From positions 14,473,501 through 14,537,500 of the forward strand of contig NC_053419.1 of NCBI RefSeq assembly GCF_016859285.1: DNA of 64,000 nucleotides, in the 5' to 3' direction. The DNA is from Xiphias gladius. Taxonomy: Eukaryota > Chordata > Actinopteri > Istiophoriformes > Xiphiidae. A program made the translations under genes and the position numbers. A model generated the notes under the pieces. The model did not search any database. It was given only the letters and a program-made list of their open reading frames with translations, and had not been told where the DNA came from. Shown one piece after another: positions 57,270 to 64,000 of the stretch (its first letter is position 1; each line of letters begins with the position of its first letter).

Positions 57270-58119
57270 TGTGAAGGTTAGTAAAAAAATGATTTCCTAC
57301 CGCCATCTGCTTGCAATTTAACAGTTACTGTTAACAGCTTTACATCTTTACTTTGTATTAACTCTGGCACAAAGTCACTCCAACGAGAGCCACAAGTGAA
57401 GAAATGACTATCCAAACCGAAAAATGTAAATGGAAAGCAAATCTGTTGGTAACGTTTGTCAGTGTGACAGAAAAACAGTTGATTCAACTTGATGTCTTAG
57501 GTTTATTTTACTTACCTTGACTTCGCTAAACTTAGCTCAGTTAGTTTCACACTTTCACAACTAATGAGACACGTTTGAACTCATTATTCAACCTATGAAC
57601 AACTTGAAATCGTGTACAGCGTGGCAACAATACCTCCAGCTTAATCAAATGAGCACTGGCATTGTTTGTGAGTAGGAGAAGGATGCTAAAAAGAAGACAC
57701 ATTTTTGCCTAACCAGTTATTTTTGTTATTGATGAAGATAAGGCTGATAAGGAGTCAAAATGCATCACCAGCCAAGCAAGCTTTAATCCGATGCAGCGGC
57801 AGAAAGTCGGGAAAGTTGCTGCCACTTTTTACTCTGATGAATTTTACACTGGCTGCTGGTGTCCGCAATTCAGCAAACAACAGAATAGACTTATTGCACT
57901 AGTCTTGAAACTTTCAGTCACTTTCTACCCGTAGAGGTCAGATGCTTTTGTTTACCATAAACCAAAAGCATCATACTCAATTGAAAAATCAAAAGGAAAA
58001 CCTGCAGGCTCCTGGGACCTCATTTAAACTGTGCACAAATTCCACACCTGTTGACACAAAAAAAATTATTAGCAACTGATCAGCGCCTTCAGTTTGCCAC
58101 TGTGTCATTCTTGACACTT

Positions 58120-58318
58120 CCACCAGATGGCACTAAAGGTAGGAATATTCAAATAATAATCGTAGTGGCTTTACATCGTTGAATTTTAAATTTTGCTTCA
58201 TGTAAATCACAGATATAATACAAATGGTTTATAAATATTGTGACCAAGCCCAACTGTGATCCATTGTAGATTATGTTATACTTCTGGGCAGAGCATACAA
58301 TAACCACAAGATGGCACC
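58120..58318 (+). promoter_or_regulatory. Pair of CTCF-like motifs upstream of traf2 coding exons
   Basis: CCACCAGATGGCACT at 58120-58134 matches the CTCF core pattern fully. CCACAAGATGGCACC at 58304-58318 has one mismatch and also contains a YY1-like CAAGATGGC. Both point the same way and lie about 185 bp apart in probable traf2 intron 1. They could instead be copies carried by a repeat. Confidence 0.35.
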
Positions 58319-58420
58319 ACAAGCACGATTATTTGCCGAGTTACTCATTAATAAATTCCAATTTTTGGGTACCAAATACCAAACGGCAGGCCTATTTCAA
58401 ATGTCAGTGTGTGCAAGTGG

Positions 58421-58516
58421 AGGATGTAGACCGACGGCCTTTGATGTCACGTAGTTGGATACCTCTGTTCTAGAGCAACGTTTAGAGGATTGAAGATGTT
58501 TAAAATCTCTGTCGTT
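58421..58516 (-). repeat. Inverted partner of the repeat unit at 56590-56696
   Basis: Read on the minus strand it gives ACGACAGAGATTTTAAACAT, CTCTAAACGTTGCTCTAGAA and a GTGACATCAAAGGCCGTCGG block, about 90% like the other copy. No terminal repeats of the 56461 element flank it, so it is a separate fragment of the same family. Confidence 0.6.
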
Positions 58517-59209
58517 ACCCAAAAAGAAAAAAAAAAACGCACAGACAGACTGAACACATGGTGGTACTGTGACCAGCAGCTTTATGTCTTGACCTTTATC
58601 TCCTGAACTGTAATGGGGGAAGCCACGGTGATCTGTTGCATTTGTCAAAGTTTGCAAAGTTCGAATGTTGTCTGTTGTTCTGACTAGACTATTGACTCTC
58701 GCTTCTGCCAAATTTCCATTTGTTTGTTGACAGACAGAGTTAACGGTTAAACCTTTTCTTAATGGGGAGATTTCGTAAGTTTGCGTAAGTTTACAAAAAA
58801 AAAGTCCGAAAAATGATGAAATGCCATTAGTGTTAAGTAAGGCTACACTATTTTGTGACTACCTCTTCCGTATATGAAGTAACACGGTTATTAGCAAAGC
58901 TCGCCTATCATCAGTGTGTCTTCTTTACCGTACTTCAACTCTTCCTGCCATGTTTACATTCTAGAGAAACTCGTCGGATAAACCTGTCACCAGTATGCCT
59001 GTTTTCAGACAGTATCTCTCCCAAAGATAGCTTTCCTCCCAAGACTGCCGTTTTCCGAGCAAAAGAATTTGCATGCATCTCGTATAGGCCGTGCAAATGG
59101 GGCGAGCCATTTCACAATGGTGCACAAATTAGGTTCACAGCAAAGACAGGCTAACACAAAGTCAGCCACTGGTGAAGCTGTGGTTGCGATGCAACCAACA
59201 TTCTGAAAG

Positions 59210-59680
59210 ACTCATTCCACACTGAACATCACCTGTCTGCCCTGCTGCCCCCAGGCAAGCGCCGCAAGGCCATAAAATGTCACAATAGAGCCATCTGTGA
59301 ACTGAACTCTGCCAAGCCCATACCTATCTATAACCATTCCCTCTGCCAGGAACCCTATCTCTGACCAGTGGATGTATTATATCCCTACCTCTGCAAATAT
59401 TCACTATCCTAGTTCAATATCTCAAGGGAAATAATATTACCTAGTGAAATATTTATAAGGCAATATGTATAGTATTTTAAATATTCGATGACCGCCAACT
59501 CGTGTGTGTGTTTTGTAAGTTCTTTAATTATGCTATGTGTACCTTTGTGCTGAATGTGTTAAGATTCCTAGTTGTAGATAATTTTATAAATTGTTTTTAC
59601 AATTTATTTTTACTTTGGCAATTTAAATTTCGTTGTACTATTGTGCAATGACAATAAAGGCATTCTATTCTATTCTGGTG
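59210..59680 (+). mobile_element. 3' end of a non-LTR retrotransposon (Rex1/L2-like), ATTCT-tailed
   Basis: The stretch ends TTTCGTTGTACTATTGTGCA, then ACAATAAAGGCATTCTATTC and ATTCT repeats, the usual tail of truncated fish LINEs of the Rex1/L2 type. The upstream part (CTGAACTCTGCCAAGCCC) resembles the end of their second reading frame. It is 5'-truncated and non-functional. Confidence 0.55.
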
Positions 59681-60116
59681 AATTCTATTTTTCTAATTAT
59701 TTTCGATATCATTTGGCCGTGACATATAAAACATGTTTGAAGCTAGAGCGGAAAAAAAAACGTACTTTTAAGATGGTCTCCCCAAATTTTTCGCAATGAT
59801 GAGTCAGCCTTATATTTTCACTGTAAAATCATCAGCTTAAGTGCTCGGATGCTGCTCATATTGCACTTTCAGCTACAGCTGCTGAATTCCCCATGAGCTG
59901 ACACTTCCAATAGGTATAACCCCAACATTTACTGTGTCAGAGGCACAGTATAACTATAGTGTTCAGTGAGTAGTTACTGGTATGTCAGGGAAAACATGAA
60001 ACAAAACATTGTGATTGATGTGCTGTCTGTTTCTATTGCACAAAGGTGGTTCACAGTTAACAGCTGTTATTTGTGGTTTTTATTCACAGGATATAGCACC
60101 AGATAGATGGAGAAGA

Positions 60117-63100
60117 ATGTCCCGAATGTCATTGGACTGTCCCAACTCTTTACCAGGGATCCCCCTCAGTGTGCTGTCAGTGCCCATGGAGAATAAATAC
60201 AAATGTCAGCAGTGTCTCCAGGTTCTAAGGAGGCCTGTCCAGGCTCAGTGCGGCCACCGCTTCTGTTTACACTGCTTCAAGCAGCTCACCAGGTAGACTG
60301 GAGGTCCTCAGACCACCTACAACCGTGTGAAATGCAAATCTCTTCCACCCCCTAATGCTTACCTTCTTACTGGACATGCTTCAGCACATCCTGTGTTCTT
60401 ATCTCAGCTCGCCTCTGGGAATTTTTGCACCCAGGATCAGTTACTTTATGCAGGCTCATCCCTCACATGACTGGACGCTAATACTGATGTCAGTGAATCA
60501 CAAGGATCTGGCTTAGGATGGTGACTTTGCTAAAGGTGTCCATTGTTTTTCCTATCAATGACTCACTGGTTGTTCACTAATGCACTAATGCATTGGGAAT
60601 TCTTTAATAATTAACTGGTTTATCACCTTATGTTCAACGATACTTTGACAGTATCATTAGACATAAGGTGACAGAAAATGTTGAACTGCACTGAAAGTTA
60701 AATCATTTTAAACAGCTCTACATAAAACCAAATATAACGAAATATATTAAACTAAACCTTGAAAACATGAATGTACCAGAGTCTCATTTTGCTAATCTTC
60801 CAACATTCATACCACAGCAAAAAGCACTTGTGAAATGTGTGTTTTCACATCTCACTGTAATTCATCTCACTCACACTCACGTTTTTCTCAAGAGTTCCCC
60901 ATGCCTTATGAAGGATACAAATTGCAGCAAAGTTGCACAGCACTACAACCTTCTTTCACTGCTCTTGCATTAATTAATGATTCATTAACTTGAGCTGTGA
61001 TCCATACTGGTCAGCAGTTGTTCCAGTAATGGATCAGCAGTTGCTGACTTTTGGCTATAACCAGCTATTTTTCACTATAAAGTCACAAAACTGTTTTGTT
61101 TGTTAGTTCTGGCCCAAAGCCTTGTGAAGCCTGTCGTCAAGAGGAAATATATGAGGAGCCTGTTTCCATTCTGAATAGCAATGAGGTAAGTTATGGGGTA
61201 TGCAGTTTTCAACCAAAATTGTTATTTTGAGACATCTTACTTATAATCAGCTATGCCTCACTCCCACCCTGTTCTAAAAGAAAAAAATATGAGTAGCAGT
61301 CTGACGGGGGATTTCCTTCACCACAACCTCACACAATGCAACCCTGTTTGCTAATTTGTGGCTTTATGTTTAGCGAAATTCTTTGTTCCATGCTCCTCCA
61401 CTAGGCATTTCCAGACAATGCAGCAGGTCGAGAGATTGCAAGCCTGCCAGCCAGATGTTTGAACCAGGGCTGCAATTGGACAGGCTCAATAAAAGAGTAT
61501 GAGGTAAAGTCAAAACTTCTTTTTCGTTTTTGGTATTCTGGTTGTGTTCACTGCTTTCTGTTTGAGTGTGTCTCTGTCTTTCCCACAAAAAAATCTATTA
61601 CAAGTGTCAGTTTACCCATTAACCAACTCAAAACCAATACTTTCAGTACTGTCACATATTGTCATGGATTCCTGCCCCTACAGCCTTCTCTTCACAGTGT
61701 GGTTGTTATGTGCACTGCCGCAACCCCTGAAGGGAAACAGGAAGTGAAACTAAAACACCCTGGAAAGTCCCCAACGTATCTAGCTCACTTATCAAAAACA
61801 GCTCATTGGGAAAGTACCAGGACATTAAAGGCAATTTAAAGTGCCTTTTGAGACTAGCTTTACGGTAGTTGGTGGTTCAGCTGACCCTTGCTTTAAATGA
61901 AACTGCTGTATTTGGAGTTTATAAGGAAACTACTGGCTTTATACTGGCTGTAAAACATCAAACAGAAACAGGTCATGGCAGTAAGCCACAACCTTCAGAC
62001 ATTCTGGTTTAAACTGTTTGTGTTCTAGTGTTTTGTGTGTTCAAATGAGTGTCATCTGTCCACAGTTTTGTTTCTACTGTAAATATCTCAGTGTTGGACA
62101 AGTTAGACAGTTCATTTATTACAGAAGTGGCTTCCTGAGGCTATTTTACATGTACAGGATATTTGTAGTGGATGTTGTCTGTTTGTGGTTTTAATTAACC
62201 GTACCCTATGACCTTATTTATTTATGACCTTTAAAGGTTTTATATAGAACATTAAAATGACGTGATGGCAGGAGATATGTTCAAAATGAGAACACTAGTC
62301 TGACACTGGAGATTATTTTGCATGCTTTGCAAATTGGGCTCTCACTGGTTAGCTTGCCGTTGACCTTCCTCTGATTTTGTTTATGAAATGTACTTGCTTT
62401 CAATGACCATGGATTCAAAGTGTAATATAGTTTTATTGCAGTGCTCAAGAAATGATTACTACGCTGTGTGATACACCCACGTTTGTATGAGTATTTGTGG
62501 GCTGCTGTTTTAGTCACCGTTGTCTGGAAAGATCCGCGCTGTCATTGGCTAGCCATACACACCCAAAGCTAGGTCTTACGAAGCTGAAAAAATAGACTAA
62601 AAGTGGTGTCTGTGTGGCGTAGGAAGGACAGGGATCTGACTGAAAAGCTGTTAGAGATGAATCATATTTAGTTTGCAAACCTTGAACAGAATAACCGGTG
62701 TAGCATGTTTGAAAGTGAGCAGCCAAAGCGAAAAACAGGCTAACCTACCTGTAAGCTCTTGCTCTGTGGCTTCAGCGTGCTGCTGGTAGGCGTTGTGAAA
62801 GGCACTAACCTCTCGCTCAACAAACTCCACCTCACAGTCAAGCTCCACCCCTTTCGTTTCCCGGTGTTTTTCAAAAAAGATGTTATTTTACGGCTTTTAA
62901 AAAATAACCATCAAACTTCAATGTTTCATCAAACTTCATCAAACAAAATGAAAAACATAACTTTTTCCCTAATTTATTGTTGTACTTCTACTTTTTATTT
63001 CTGTACTTCTGTTTTTTTCTTACTATTATTTCCATGTCTTCCAGTGACTTCTTAGTTTTGTTTCTTCTGGTTTCTTTTTCGTTTAAGGTCAGATGTTTGA

Positions 63101-63873
63101 AAAAAAATCTTTTTATCTTACATCTTTAGTATCCTATTGTGTTTTAACATCATATAGTACAAATAATTTAATTAAATATTAAGTCCCTTTATGCACTGGA
63201 GATTAAAAAAAAAAAGGATGCGTAAAAAAGAACAGCTTGTTTTTCCACATTGCAGGTGTCAGTACATCCTGCTTACATATGTGGGTGTGTTTGTCAGTTA
63301 CAGAAAGGGTGTAGCATCTTTATATAAGGACTGACAAAAGATCTGAATGTTTTTTTTATATGACCTGTTTGGATGATCTACCATGCAAATTACATTATGT
63401 GCACCCAAATAACCTAGATCACCTTAAAAGTACAACTGTCATTCTTTGATAATATCATTTAAAGATAAGGGGTAGAAACATCTGAACTGCGTGAGAAGCG
63501 CAAACAGGAATGTGGTCATAATAGATCTGTCCTCCATTTTTAGACTCGGCACGAAGGTTGCTGTGAATTTGAGCGGATACAGTGCGAGGCCTGCCAAACC
63601 TCAATCCTTTGCACAGAGAAGGACCGACACAATGAGAGAGAATGTGGGGCAAGAACAGTCATCTGCAAATACTGCAAAATGACCTTCACCTTTAAAGACA
63701 TCAAGGTGAGAGAGAGAGATTATCTAGAGTAAAGCAGCTGCTGGTTGTGTCTCCATAAATGGACACACAATAATATTCTCCTTCATGGTGTATTTTAGGC
63801 CCATGATGAGATCTGCCTGAAGTTTCCCTTACATTGCAAGGACTGTGGCAAGAAGAAGATTCCCAGAGAAAAG
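60117..63873 (+). CDS. traf2: traf2, TNF receptor-associated factor 2, 5' portion (gene runs off the right edge)
   Basis: Five coding exons on the plus strand: 60117-60292 (the exon itself starts at 60090), 61107-61185, 61405-61503, 63544-63705 and 63799-63873. Together they give 197 in-frame residues, and the last ends at a GT donor with more exons beyond the window. Residues 30-69 are the RING finger (KCQQC, AQCGHRFCLHC, CEAC). TRAF-type zinc fingers follow; AFPDNAAGREIASLPARC, NWTGSIKEYE and CKDCGKKKIPREK match human TRAF2 exon by exon, with identical exon lengths where I could compare. TRAF2 is a cytosolic adaptor and E3-type scaffold that links TNFR-family receptors to NF-kB and JNK signalling, binding TRADD, RIPK1 and cIAPs. 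The coiled coil and MATH/TRAF-C domain are not in this window. The 5' UTR appears spliced, because 60090 follows a good CAG acceptor. Fish may have two traf2 copies; which one this is cannot be told here. Confidence 0.94.
61504..63543 (+). other. traf2 intron between coding exons 3 and 4
   Basis: 2.0 kb, GT at 61504 and AG at 63542-63543. AT-rich. Its open frames (for example 62759-63055) lack coding character, and nothing else was recognised. Confidence 0.6.
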
Positions 63874-64000
63874 GTTTGAGCTATCACTCAAATTACCCTT
63901 TTAACTTACCATATACATTTCTATAGTGGTTACAAATTACTCAGCGTGGTAGTGCTTGACAATATCCTCTCTGAACAAAGGCTACTGGGTGATTTACTCT

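Larger units (their letters stand above)
53300..60089 (+). other. Probable traf2 intron 1 or upstream region, repeat-rich
   Basis: No coding exon recognised over 6.8 kb. It holds the TIR transposon (56461-57269), the inverted repeat pair (56590/58421), two CTCF-like motifs and a LINE tail (59210-59680). Whether it is intron or intergenic depends on where traf2 transcription starts. Confidence 0.45.

Overview
This is a 64 kb piece of a vertebrate nuclear genome, almost certainly a ray-finned (teleost) fish. Genes are split into short exons with GT-AG introns. Gene starts sit in GC/CpG-rich islands, and intergenic and intronic DNA is AT-rich and full of (CA)n/(GA)n microsatellites. Several dispersed repeats are of types common in fish: Tc1-like elements, a short element with ATCGATTAATCG-like ends, and a LINE tail ending in ATTCT repeats. 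No operon-like layout, ribosome binding sites, CRISPR array, rRNA or tRNA was seen.

Six protein-coding genes were reconstructed exon by exon on both strands with intact reading frames. From left to right they are sapcd2 (minus, 15881 to 5059), tmem141 (minus, 23488 to 21657), zmynd19 (minus, 35712 to 30923), bspry (plus, 40543 to 44958), coq4 (minus, 53002 to 47520) and the 5' part of traf2 (plus, 60117 to beyond the right edge). From general knowledge, the human orthologues all lie on 9q32-q34.3, so this is a rearranged block of conserved synteny. The genes do not form one pathway: cell polarity and spindle orientation (sapcd2), a small membrane protein (tmem141), a MYND zinc-finger adaptor (zmynd19), a B-box/SPRY epithelial protein (bspry), mitochondrial coenzyme Q synthesis (coq4) and TNF-receptor signalling (traf2).

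Layout: 1-5058 is the downstream flank and probable 3' UTR of sapcd2. 5059-16260 is sapcd2 with a long repeat-filled intron 2 that contains an exon-like GC island (9573-9742), then its CpG promoter with paired CCAAT boxes and a CHR motif. 16.3-21.6 kb is repeat-rich intergenic DNA. 21.6-23.5 kb is tmem141. 23.5-30.9 kb is intergenic with Tc1-like remnants. 30.9-36.1 kb is zmynd19 with its CpG promoter. 36.1-40.4 kb is intergenic. 40.4-46.6 kb is bspry. 46.6-53.0 kb is coq4, convergent with bspry and apparently sharing a polyadenylation zone near 46.54-46.60 kb. 53.0-53.3 kb looks like a divergent coq4/traf2 promoter. 53.3-60.1 kb is repeat-rich DNA, possibly traf2 intron 1. 60.1-64.0 kb holds the first five coding exons of traf2.

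The most notable observations are an HNH-endonuclease-like pattern in the N-terminal half of Zmynd19, a G2/M-type promoter grammar upstream of sapcd2, a (TG)n tract against the 3' splice site of bspry exon 2, in-frame NAGNAG acceptors in sapcd2 and coq4, a near-perfect 52-bp palindrome in a coq4 intron, and the unexplained exon-like island inside sapcd2 intron 2. No wholly new system was identified. All family assignments come from recalled protein families, not from database searches.
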